Source: Phycisphaerae bacterium | Lineage (GTDB): Bacteria > Planctomycetota > Phycisphaerae > Sedimentisphaerales > Anaerohalosphaeraceae | Reading direction: 5' to 3' | NCBI GenBank assembly: GCA_021736615.1 | Contig: JAIPFN010000133.1 | Coordinates: 1-14,807 of the forward strand | DNA: 14,807 nt | Shown here: positions 6,151 to 13,979 of the stretch, in pieces | Layout of the letters: each line of letters opens with the position of its first letter | How positions within the stretch are numbered: position 1 is the stretch's first letter | The notes under the pieces: generated by a model | Database searches by the model: none | What the model saw: the letters and a program-made list of their open reading frames with translations, nothing else | What the model was told of the DNA's origin: nothing | Position numbers and translations under genes: made by a program

Positions 6151-7640
6151 AAGTATCCGAGAAACTTGCACGTTTGTATGATTCCGAATTTCTGCTCTGG
6201 GGGATAGTAGGAGGCGGCATAATTGTACGTCTGATGAATCTTTTGTCTGCCAGGTCGCTATGGCTGGACGAAGCTTCCATTGCCGTCGACATCGTAAACA
6301 GAAGTTACCAGGGACTCCTGGAGCCTTTGCAGTACCATCACGCGGTACCCCCTTTTTTTTTACTGATAAGCCATTTTTTCGTTAACCTGTTCGGCAATAA
6401 CGAGATTGCCCTGCGCCTGCTTCCCTTTATCGCCGGGGTTTTATCTCTGATCCTTTTTGTACCCCTGTCCAAACGAGTTCTTCCCCGCAAGACAGTTCCC
6501 ATAGCAGTGCTTCTTTTTGCGGGTTCAAAATATTTGATCTATTATAGCGCCGAGCTTAAACAGTATTCCTGTGATGTCGCTGTTGTTTTGCTTCTTACAT
6601 TGATCGCTTTTTATATTATCGATCATGGGCTTTCATTTTTATCCTTGGTCGTTTTTGCACTTGCCGGGGCATTTAGTATCTGGATATCCCATCCATCGAT
6701 TTTTATTGCCGCCGGTATTGGTTCGGTAATGATCGTTTACTACCTCAGGGGCAGGCAATGGAAACAACTCGGCATTATTTCAATAGCTTTTCTGGCGTGG
6801 GGCTTAAGCTTGCTGGCGTGTTATCTATTAATCTATCGTCGTCACACAACTCCAGATGCGGTAATGGATTTCTGGAAAAACGCTTTTATGCCTTTCCCGC
6901 CTGTTAGTCTGTCTGATATACTTTGGTTTCCAAAGACTTTTGAAATTTTTTTCCATAATCCAGGTGGTTTTACGGATGTTGTCATGATTATGGCCATTCT
7001 CTTTGTTGTCGGTTTTCTATCAATGTTTAAAAACAAAAAACTGGAACTGGCCCTGTTGCTGGCACCTTTACTGGTCGCACTGATCGCTTCGGCATTACGA
7101 GCATATCCATTTGGAGGAAGGCTGATATTATATCTGGTGCCCTCTATGCTGATCGTTACAGCACAGGGTGCAGAACAGATAAGATCGAAATATCTGGAAA
7201 ATACACCTGTCCTCGGTATCTGCCTGGTCATGCTGGTAGTTTTTTCTCCGGTAAAGAATATGGTTAAATTGAGTTTTAAGCCTTTCGAAGTATCTGAAAC
7301 AAAACAGATATTTGAGCACCTTTCAGAAAACATTCAGCAGGGTGATGTAGTTTTCGTATCAAACGCAGCTTCAAGGGCGTTGGATTATTATGCCGGCCGA
7401 TATGGACTGGAACACATTAATCGCGTTGAGGGTTTATCTCCGAAATATAGTATAACAGACCATGCCGATTTGCTTGACACCCTTAAGGGTAAAAAAAGAG
7501 TTTGGCTGATTTTTGCGCATGTCAGTAAGAGAGATGGAATTGACTCTGAGTTGTTCACGCTTTTTTATCTTGAACGTTTCGGCAAAAGGATCGATACGCT
7601 CGATAACGGAACAGCTTCGCTATACCTTTTTGACCTTTAA
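6147..7640 (+). CDS. GT39/ArnT-like polytopic membrane glycosyltransferase
   Basis: 497 residues, with roughly ten or more hydrophobic segments through residue ~370 and a more polar C-terminal part of about 120 residues. RSLWLDEASIA, with D41-E42, lies in the first extracytoplasmic loop, where GT-C enzymes of the PMT/ArnT type hold their catalytic acidic residue. HHAVPPFFLLISH and YYSAELKQYSCD are further motifs of this group. Such enzymes transfer a sugar from polyprenyl phosphate to a lipid, glycan or protein on the outer face of the inner membrane. The start overlaps the stop of the DPM-like GT2 gene (ATGA), a natural donor-maker and donor-user pair. A C5-T9 tract at 6348-6361 lies inside the coding sequence. 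Acceptor and sugar are unknown, and a small O-antigen polymerase is less likely given the DE motif. Confidence 0.82.
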   Translation: MKVSEKLARLYDSEFLLWGIVGGGIIVRLMNLLSARSLWLDEASIAVDIVNRSYQGLLEPLQYHHAVPPFFLLISHFFVNLFGNNEIALRLLPFIAGVLSLILFVPLSKRVLPRKTVPIAVLLFAGSKYLIYYSAELKQYSCDVAVVLLLTLIAFYIIDHGLSFLSLVVFALAGAFSIWISHPSIFIAAGIGSVMIVYYLRGRQWKQLGIISIAFLAWGLSLLACYLLIYRRHTTPDAVMDFWKNAFMPFPPVSLSDILWFPKTFEIFFHNPGGFTDVVMIMAILFVVGFLSMFKNKKLELALLLAPLLVALIASALRAYPFGGRLILYLVPSMLIVTAQGAEQIRSKYLENTPVLGICLVMLVVFSPVKNMVKLSFKPFEVSETKQIFEHLSENIQQGDVVFVSNAASRALDYYAGRYGLEHINRVEGLSPKYSITDHADLLDTLKGKKRVWLIFAHVSKRDGIDSELFTLFYLERFGKRIDTLDNGTASLYLFDL

Positions 7641-7673
7641 CGCTGTGGTTTTACTGATTGAAACTGATCAAAT

Positions 7674-9179
7674 ATGCAAGATGAAATAATAAATGATACT
7701 GCCAAATCATCTCCCGACCTTTTCAAGAGGTCAGCCAGGGGCGGCGCCTGGGTTTTTGCCCTCAGGATACTCACTCAGGTACTATCTTTGGGCAGATATG
7801 TTTTATTGATGAACATCCTTGGCGTAAAGGACATGGGTCTGCTCGGAATCGCAATGCTTCTGATGCAGATACTTGACACCTTCTCGAACACCGGCTTCAA
7901 TGCCGCCTTGATCCAGAAAAACAAGAAGCTCGATTCTTATTTAAGCACCGCCTGGACGATTGGGATCATAAGGGCATTTTTCCTTTTTGCTATTCTGTTT
8001 GTCGTCGCGCCGCATTTCGCAAATTGGAAAGCAGACCCCGAAAAAACATTGCTTACCATAAAAGTTATCAGGGTTCTGGGCCTGTCATTTCTCATAGGTG
8101 CATTGGGAAATATCGGCATAATTCACTTCCAAAAAGAACTCCAGTTTCACAAGCAATTCTTAATCCAGATAGTTCCGGCATTTATAAGTATTATCGTCAC
8201 GGTCGTTTTGGTCTTAATATACAAAAGCATCTGGTCGCTCGTAATCGGAAGAATATCGGCAAATATCTTCAGATGTGTTTTCAGCTATTCAATGCACCCG
8301 TTCAGACCAAAGTTTCAAATCGATACGTACAAAGCAAAAGAAATGTGGCATTTCGGCAAATGGGAGTTTTGTTCGACTATCCTGGGATTCATATTGACCG
8401 ATGGAGATGATTTCTACGTCCTGGCCGCAATAGGCTCCGGCGCTCTTGCTCTTTACCAGGCCGCTTACAGATATTCGAATATACCCGCGACAGAAATAAC
8501 AAATGTAATCTCGCAGGTCTCGTTTCCGGCCTATTCAAAACTCCAAAATGACATCCCCCGAATCCGCCAGGCCTATCTCAAAATATTCGGTCTAACGTCG
8601 TTCCTGTCGATCCCCGTATCAGGGATGATCTTCATCTTGACCCCGTTTTTTGTGAAATTATGCTTTCAAGTAAGCTGGTGGCCGATGATCCCGGCAATGC
8701 AGGTGCTCGCATTAAAAGGCCTCGTCAGATCCCTCGGTGCAACCAGGGGCCCGCTCTTCCAGGCACTAGGACTGCCCGGAATAACCACAAAACTGCACAT
8801 TATAAGGGTACTCCTGATGGCGATACTCATTTATCCCCTCACGAGCCGATGGGGAATCTTAGGAACCGCGTGGTGCATTACCATTATCGGTGTAATTATG
8901 CAGCCGTTCGGTGTGTATTTGTCTGTTAAAGTGCTCAAAAGCTCATTTTATGAAATTCTAAAGCCCGCATTTATCCCATCCGTAGGAACCCTGTCGATGC
9001 TGTTGATTATGTGGCTCGTCGGTCGGATATACGGTGAAATTAACTTGATTTCTTTCGTACCCATAGCAATAATTGGAATAGTCGTCTATTTATTGACGAT
9101 ATATATTATGGATATGGTATTTGGTCATGGTTTTAAGAAAAATATATTTGAGCTGCTAGCTTCGGTAATCCGGCGTTAA
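7674..9179 (+). CDS. Wzx-type flippase / lipopolysaccharide biosynthesis protein (MOP superfamily)
   Basis: 501 residues, a typical length. SARGGAWVFALRILTQVLSLGRYVLLMNIL followed by MGLLGIAMLLMQILDTFSNTGFNAALIQ (both split over several positions, residues ~20-82) is the standard opening of the polysaccharide-synthesis (WzxC/TuaB-like) family. The remainder alternates hydrophobic segments and short basic loops, with about 12-14 membrane spans estimated by eye. The family flips undecaprenyl-pyrophosphate-linked glycan from the cytoplasmic to the outer face of the inner membrane. It lies 33 bp after the GT39 gene and 34 bp before a sulfatase-fold gene, with no Shine-Dalgarno before ATG 7674. 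Its presence supports a Wzx/Wzy-type or flip-and-decorate pathway rather than an ABC exporter, although no Wzy polymerase is seen here. Confidence 0.9.
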   Translation: MQDEIINDTAKSSPDLFKRSARGGAWVFALRILTQVLSLGRYVLLMNILGVKDMGLLGIAMLLMQILDTFSNTGFNAALIQKNKKLDSYLSTAWTIGIIRAFFLFAILFVVAPHFANWKADPEKTLLTIKVIRVLGLSFLIGALGNIGIIHFQKELQFHKQFLIQIVPAFISIIVTVVLVLIYKSIWSLVIGRISANIFRCVFSYSMHPFRPKFQIDTYKAKEMWHFGKWEFCSTILGFILTDGDDFYVLAAIGSGALALYQAAYRYSNIPATEITNVISQVSFPAYSKLQNDIPRIRQAYLKIFGLTSFLSIPVSGMIFILTPFFVKLCFQVSWWPMIPAMQVLALKGLVRSLGATRGPLFQALGLPGITTKLHIIRVLLMAILIYPLTSRWGILGTAWCITIIGVIMQPFGVYLSVKVLKSSFYEILKPAFIPSVGTLSMLLIMWLVGRIYGEINLISFVPIAIIGIVVYLLTIYIMDMVFGHGFKKNIFELLASVIRR

Positions 9180-9213
9180 TGCTGCTTATTAAAGTTGAAA
9201 TGATAATAATAAA

Positions 9214-10197
9214 ATGGATAGAACAAATATATTAGAACAACAATGGGACTACCTGATAATCCTTGATGCCTGCAGATTTGATTACTTCGAGAAGAATTAC
9301 GCCGATTACTTTGACGGCGAACTTACAAAGGTTAAATCAATTGGCTCTTGCACTGATGAATGGCGAGATAGAACTTTCACCTCTCGCTATGATGATATTG
9401 TATATATATCCTCGAATCCTCACATAAGCTCCGATCAGACAGTCACCGGCTTTCTCGGCGGCGACCATTTCCACGAGGTACATGATATATGGAATAAAGG
9501 CTGGGATTACACAAGGGGCACGGTATTGCCCGAAACGGTAACCGCTGCCGCCAAACAGATCGTTCCATCGCTAAAAGGCAAACGAGTCATCATCCACTAT
9601 CTCCAGCCCCACGCGCCTTACCTGACCTTGCCTGAAGATACCAAAGGCTTTGAGGATCCAAACGAAAGCATGCAAAAGTTTCTCGAAGGGATCGATAACG
9701 ACAACAGAGTTGGCAAACGCAGAAAAATTATTATGAGGAAAATCCTTCCATTGTTCAGGAACAACTTAATCCTGGGCAATCAACCTCATTGGATAATCAA
9801 GCAGCTTCTCTTTTTACCGCCGAATACACCGATGGATGCTGTTAGAAGAAAATACGGAGTTAAGGGCCTGCGTAAAGCTTACGAGATGAATCTCAGGACA
9901 GTTTTAGAACAGGTAAGGCTGCTCCTGCCGCACCTCCCTGGTAAAGTAGTAGTAACCGCCGACCACGGAGAACTTCTTGGTGAGAAGATGTGCTTTACTC
10001 ACAAGGGAAACTCGGACGACCCATTGCTTGTCGATGTGCCATGGTTCGTTCCGAATCCTGTTTCAGGGCAAACTGAAACGCAGGTTGAAAAAGAGCATAT
10101 CCCGGAAGATAACAATACTGATAATAATACCCCGGATGAAAAGAGTGAAGATTCCGCTCTTGCCGAAAAGCTAAGGGCATTAGGGTATATGGACTGA
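9214..10197 (+). CDS. Short sulfatase-like alkaline phosphatase superfamily protein
   Basis: 327 residues, shorter than classical sulfatases, with no signal peptide or membrane segment. It belongs to the compact group with LDACRFDYF near the N-terminus (D18 as probable metal ligand), then GSCTDEW, where T47 occupies the nucleophile position, YLQPHAPY, D250-H251-G252 in TADHGELLGE, and H263 in THKG. The core is followed by VPWFVPNP and then a polar, Asp/Glu/Asn-rich linker of about 35 residues before the final LAEKLRALGYMD. Relatives of this compact group are often seen beside capsule or O-antigen genes (recollection, not checked), but I know of no proven substrate. Lack of an export signal suggests a cytoplasmic place of action unless partners carry it. 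Hydrolase or transferase on a phosphate ester is the best inference; the metal ligand set looks complete. Confidence 0.8.
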   Translation: MDRTNILEQQWDYLIILDACRFDYFEKNYADYFDGELTKVKSIGSCTDEWRDRTFTSRYDDIVYISSNPHISSDQTVTGFLGGDHFHEVHDIWNKGWDYTRGTVLPETVTAAAKQIVPSLKGKRVIIHYLQPHAPYLTLPEDTKGFEDPNESMQKFLEGIDNDNRVGKRRKIIMRKILPLFRNNLILGNQPHWIIKQLLFLPPNTPMDAVRRKYGVKGLRKAYEMNLRTVLEQVRLLLPHLPGKVVVTADHGELLGEKMCFTHKGNSDDPLLVDVPWFVPNPVSGQTETQVEKEHIPEDNNTDNNTPDEKSEDSALAEKLRALGYMD

Positions 10198-10212
10198 GAC
10201 CTATTAGACTAA

Positions 10213-10241
10213 TTAACTTCCGCCGATACAGACTCTATAAT
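10213..10241 (+). promoter_or_regulatory. Candidate internal sigma70-type promoter before the asparagine-synthetase-like gene
   Basis: TTAACT (10213-10218) and a consensus TATAAT (10236-10241) are separated by 17 nt in the 59-bp gap. Transcription would begin near 10248, leaving only about 9 nt before ATG 10257. It may allow the last two genes of the block to be expressed separately. Confidence 0.4.
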
Positions 10242-10256
10242 TGAAAGTTATAAAAT

Positions 10257-12188
10257 ATGGCAGGATTGAATTTCATATTTTCCTTTGACAACGATGTCAC
10301 AGAGAAGGCATCTGCTTATCAGCAGGCGCTTAGCGAGACGTTGTTTGAGGATACCCATCATGTAGAGACTGTGTTTGAAACCGATCAGGTTTTATCAAGT
10401 TTCACGGGTTATGACAATTATCCTGCAAGAACTTTTGAAACTGATGGCATTAAGTATTATGTGGAAGGTTGCTTCTTCAATCTCTATCAGGAAACCGCCG
10501 ACAAGGCGATAGCTTCTTTTTCGAAAAGATTGTTCGCCGGCGACCAAACCGCAAAGAAGGACCTGACCGATTGGCTATTGACCGTTGACGCTGAGTTTTT
10601 GGTATTCGCGTATAGTTCTGCCGATAAACGCATCCTTATTTTCAATGACGTATTTGGTTCTCTACCGTGCTATATGCATCAAACAGACTGGGGAGTAGCC
10701 TTTTCTCGAAGCTTTCTTTTTGTTTCTAAATTCGTCGCACAGAAACAATTGGACCAGATGGCCATGGCGCAGTTCCTTACCCTCAGATACACGATCGGCG
10801 ACCGGACATATCTCAACGATGTTTACAGCATAAAGCCCGCTCAACTCATATCGATAGAAACCGATACACGAACTATGAGCAGGCAAGTGCTGCATGTTTT
10901 TAATTTCGAGAAAAAGAAATACAGATTCAGGTCGACAGAGAAGAACGCCTTAGAGTCGGCAAAATTATTTGCCGAAGGCTGTCGCCGCCGAACAGATCCT
11001 GATGGAAAGAATGTCGTCCTGCTTAGCGGCGGGCTTGATTCCCGTGCCGTCGCCGCCGGACTTAGTAAGGCAGGATGCAATTACGATGCTTTAACTCAGA
11101 TCGATTTATTTAAAACCGCTGAAAACGATTTTGAAATAGCCAGACTGGTCGCATCGGCAGTCGGAGTTACCTGGAAGGATCTACAAGCAGAACCTGTAAT
11201 TGGAAAAGCTCTACTAAGAACGCTAAAGATGAAGGGCGGTTTTGTATATCTTGGCAGAACTTTTCTCCTTCAGATAAATGACAGGATAGTCGCCGATTAT
11301 GGTCACAAAGCCAGGGTCTTTACCGGTCTGGGAGGTGACAAGGTCGCTCGTGATACGAGAAAAAAGGGCGTTTGGACGATCAATCAAATAATTGACCGTC
11401 TGCTTAGAAATGAAAGTGTTATGCCCCTCGACACATCCCTGAAACTTGCCGGCGTCTCTAAGGAAGATTTCTACAAAGAGCTGAGAAAAGAAATAGCTGC
11501 TTATCCCGAAAAGAGGATTTCGCAAAAATCCGTTCACCTTAACTTTTACATGAGAAATATAAAATGGCATTTCGAAGGTACCGACAGACAGCGAAATTTC
11601 TTCTGGACCGCAAGTCCGTTCTTCTCGATAGACTTTTTTCATTATATAATGAACTGTCCGGACCGTCAGAAAACATATTTAAGGTTTTACATTCATTTCC
11701 TGGACAACCTCAATAGAAGCGTTTCAGACTTGCCCTATGCGGTTAATTACAGCCTAAGGCCAGTATCGATAGCAAATTGCAGAAACCTGTCCTGGTATTG
11801 CAAGTGCTGCATAACCAATGCCTGGATAAGAATTCGCAGGTTCCCGAATCCGGTAAGATTTGTTATAAGAAAGATCAAGAAGTTATTTTCAAAGCCCGCT
11901 CCTGGTAGTAGCCGCAAGTTTGTCCACTCTGAAAATATTGTTAAGATTATAGAAGAACAGATTTCTAATTGCAGCCAAAAAGGTGATTTCCTCAATTGGA
12001 CCGCCATAAGGGACGTTCTCGAAAATTGCGAGAAATATAACAACGAATCAATGTACATTCTTTTAACTGTTGTTTCTATAGCAGAGCAGTTGGCGACAGG
12101 TAAAAGCTCTCTGGAAAAATATAAAGAGTCTGATTTTGGATCGTATAATTCTATTAGACGTGATGTTGACCCGACTTCGATCTCTTAA
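10257..12188 (+). CDS. Asparagine-synthetase-like protein with degenerate glutaminase domain
   Basis: 643 residues. The N-terminal ~235 residues resemble the Ntn glutaminase half of AsnB, including FNDVFGSLPCYMHQTDWGVAFS and the LTLRYTIGDRTYLNDVYSIKPAQ stretch. The protein begins Met-Ala-Gly where active enzymes have Met-Cys-Gly, so the nucleophilic cysteine is missing and glutamine hydrolysis is not expected. The synthetase half keeps the ATP pyrophosphatase loop S257-G-G-L-D-S-R263 and has FTGLGGDK where AsnB usually has GDGGDE. Residues ~505-555 hold a cysteine cluster (C508, C515, C517, C518) and a basic amphipathic stretch. The likely chemistry is adenylation of a carboxylate and attack by free ammonia or another amine. 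In a glycan locus this could amidate a uronic acid, as the AsnB-like WbpS is thought to do in Pseudomonas O-antigen loci. ATG 10257 is the only sensible start. Family firm; role inferred. Confidence 0.85.
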   Translation: MAGLNFIFSFDNDVTEKASAYQQALSETLFEDTHHVETVFETDQVLSSFTGYDNYPARTFETDGIKYYVEGCFFNLYQETADKAIASFSKRLFAGDQTAKKDLTDWLLTVDAEFLVFAYSSADKRILIFNDVFGSLPCYMHQTDWGVAFSRSFLFVSKFVAQKQLDQMAMAQFLTLRYTIGDRTYLNDVYSIKPAQLISIETDTRTMSRQVLHVFNFEKKKYRFRSTEKNALESAKLFAEGCRRRTDPDGKNVVLLSGGLDSRAVAAGLSKAGCNYDALTQIDLFKTAENDFEIARLVASAVGVTWKDLQAEPVIGKALLRTLKMKGGFVYLGRTFLLQINDRIVADYGHKARVFTGLGGDKVARDTRKKGVWTINQIIDRLLRNESVMPLDTSLKLAGVSKEDFYKELRKEIAAYPEKRISQKSVHLNFYMRNIKWHFEGTDRQRNFFWTASPFFSIDFFHYIMNCPDRQKTYLRFYIHFLDNLNRSVSDLPYAVNYSLRPVSIANCRNLSWYCKCCITNAWIRIRRFPNPVRFVIRKIKKLFSKPAPGSSRKFVHSENIVKIIEEQISNCSQKGDFLNWTAIRDVLENCEKYNNESMYILLTVVSIAEQLATGKSSLEKYKESDFGSYNSIRRDVDPTSIS

Positions 12189-12198
12189 TTTTTATAAA

Positions 12199-12203
12199 AA
12201 GGA
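12199..12203 (+). promoter_or_regulatory. Ribosome binding site supporting a GTG start
   Basis: AAGGA lies 6 nt before GTG 12210. The protein begins MSKILIIGIDGG, exactly at the first beta strand of the family, so start and site agree. Confidence 0.65.
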
Positions 12204-12209
12204 AACCCT

Positions 12210-13832
12210 GTGAGTAAGATACTTATAATCGGCATCGATGGCGGAACATGGGATGTTCTCACTCCTGCTATTAATCACGGGGCCATGCCGAATCTAAAGA
12301 AGATTATCGACTCGTCGGCCTCGGGCATTCTCGAATCGACGATGCCCGCGATTACACCGGCGGCGTGGGGCTCCTTTCAGACCGGCGTCAATTGCGGCAG
12401 AAACGGCGTATTCGATTTTTCATACTGGGACAAGTTAGAAAATAAAACCAGGTTTGTCAGTTCCTCCACTTTGCAGACAACTCTCTGGGAGATGGCTTCA
12501 GATGCCGGTAAACGTGTCGCGACAATTAATGTTCCCATGACCTACCCCCCGCGTAAAATCAACGGCTGCATGGTAACCGGAATATTAACCCCGTCGCTTG
12601 AATCGGAATTTACATACCCGCCTGATCTAAAAGAAAAGCTCCTCCATGCCGTCCCCGACTATCATATTTTTAACCTGCAAAATGCCGGTACGGGTTCGCC
12701 TCATGAAAACTTCGAAGGTTTTATCGATCAGATGGTTGACATAGTCGATAGCAGAACAAAGGCCGCAAAGTTCCTTATCGATACCGATGACTTCGACTTG
12801 TTTATGGTACACTTCCAGACCACCGACATCGTCCAGCATGCCATGTGGGGATACATGGACGAAAACTACCCTCTCTACGACGCAAACAAACGCGATTATA
12901 TTTTCGAGCACTTTTACAAACATCTCGACGCAAAGATCAAAGAGGTTCGCGATGCTTTCTCCGCAAAAGCCGGCGATGACTTCCTGACACTTTTTGTCTC
13001 CGACCATGGACAGGAGGCGCATAAAAAACGGATAAATCTCGGAAACTGGCTTTGCGATCAGGGACTCTTAAAGATCAATCCCATACGCAAGAAAAATAGA
13101 CCCCTGCTGAAAAAGATAACTTCAACGTTAAAGGTTGGGAAACTTCTCAGGCTTTTTATTTCCGAACAGTCTGTAAAAAAAATGGAGCGGTCCGTCGGTC
13201 TTAATTTCGAGCAGATAGACCTGCAAAACTCCAGCGCACTCTCTATCGGAAGGAGCGGCGAAGGTTTTATCTATTTACTCAAGGACGATGAGCAGGAAAA
13301 TGAACGGCTCAAAGACGATATAATTACCGGTCTGAAAAATATTTGCGATCCCTGTACAGGCGAAAAAGTTGTAAAAAACGTATTCCGCAAGGAAGATATT
13401 TACAGCGGCTCATTTATGCACAGAATGCCCGACCTGGTCGTCGAACCCGTTTCAGGATACAGCTTCACCGGCTGGTACCAATTGGGCGAGGGCCTCTTTC
13501 ATAATGTCGAGCCGATTGTCGATTTTCATATTGGCAAGCATCACAAAAATGGTATTATTATCGCATCAGGCAAAGACGTAAGACACTCTGATACAGTAAA
13601 GGCTCGCTTGATCGATATAGTTCCGACATTGCTCTACTACATGCAGCTGCCCGTCAAGGACGATCTCGACGGCCAGATCGTATTCGATTTATTTACCGAT
13701 CAGTTCAGACAGACAAATGATACGCCCGGGTTAAAAAAATATAAAGAAGCACCCGGTAAACAGGAATCCGAATATTCAAAGAAAGAAGAATCAGAGATCG
13801 AGCAAAGGCTCAAGGATCTCGGTTATTTTTAG
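12210..13832 (+). CDS. Type I phosphodiesterase / nucleotide pyrophosphatase-like alkaline phosphatase superfamily protein
   Basis: 540 residues. The complete metal and nucleophile set of the NPP-type fold can be traced: D10 in IIGIDGGTWD, T49 in MPAITPAAWGSFQTG (nucleophile), D206 and H210 in TTDIVQH, D265-H266-G267 in VSDHGQE, and H444/H445 in GKHHKNG. It should therefore be an active two-metal phosphodiesterase, phosphatase or phosphotransferase. There is no signal peptide or membrane span, so it acts in the cytoplasm unless recruited. Many relatives sit in exopolysaccharide loci without a proven substrate; nucleotide sugars, glycerol phosphate or lipid-linked intermediates are possibilities. 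After the core comes a lysine/glutamate-rich linker and the end IEQRLKDLGYF, shared in style with two other genes here. It lies 21 bp after the asparagine-synthetase-like gene and closes the block. Fold certain, substrate unknown. Confidence 0.87.
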   Translation: MSKILIIGIDGGTWDVLTPAINHGAMPNLKKIIDSSASGILESTMPAITPAAWGSFQTGVNCGRNGVFDFSYWDKLENKTRFVSSSTLQTTLWEMASDAGKRVATINVPMTYPPRKINGCMVTGILTPSLESEFTYPPDLKEKLLHAVPDYHIFNLQNAGTGSPHENFEGFIDQMVDIVDSRTKAAKFLIDTDDFDLFMVHFQTTDIVQHAMWGYMDENYPLYDANKRDYIFEHFYKHLDAKIKEVRDAFSAKAGDDFLTLFVSDHGQEAHKKRINLGNWLCDQGLLKINPIRKKNRPLLKKITSTLKVGKLLRLFISEQSVKKMERSVGLNFEQIDLQNSSALSIGRSGEGFIYLLKDDEQENERLKDDIITGLKNICDPCTGEKVVKNVFRKEDIYSGSFMHRMPDLVVEPVSGYSFTGWYQLGEGLFHNVEPIVDFHIGKHHKNGIIIASGKDVRHSDTVKARLIDIVPTLLYYMQLPVKDDLDGQIVFDLFTDQFRQTNDTPGLKKYKEAPGKQESEYSKKEESEIEQRLKDLGYF

Positions 13833-13839
13833 AGATTCA

Positions 13840-13890
13840 CCGTAGCGTCGGCATCCTGCCGACATTCGATGTTGGCTAGAAGCCAACATC
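13840..13890. repeat. Double-hairpin repeat, copy 1
   Basis: Begins with CCGTAGC followed by the perfect hairpin GTCGGCA-TCC-TGCCGAC. Four bases later comes a second perfect hairpin, GATGTTGGCT-AGA-AGCCAACATC (13868-13890). It starts 7 bp after the stop of the phosphodiesterase gene. No T-run follows, so it is not an ordinary intrinsic terminator, though two stacked hairpins could slow polymerase or protect the mRNA 3' end. Confidence 0.7.
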
Positions 13891-13979
13891 ACGTCTGGCT
13901 GCGTCACAATGGCGTTTCGGATTTCGGTAATTAGTATTTTAAATTTGTTCAGGATTTAGATATTAGAATTTACTCTACT

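Noticed and set aside
6842..7333. Open frame of 163 codons on the minus strand
   Set aside because: It is fully inside the GT39 gene; composition is a mirror of the hydrophobic coding strand, with no motif or ribosome binding site.
8024..8410. 128-codon + strand frame inside the flippase gene
   Set aside because: Out of frame with an intact, well-recognised flippase and without domain features.
13840..13890. Intrinsic terminator after the phosphodiesterase gene
   Set aside because: Two good hairpins are present, but no T-run follows either of them. Recorded as a repeat instead.
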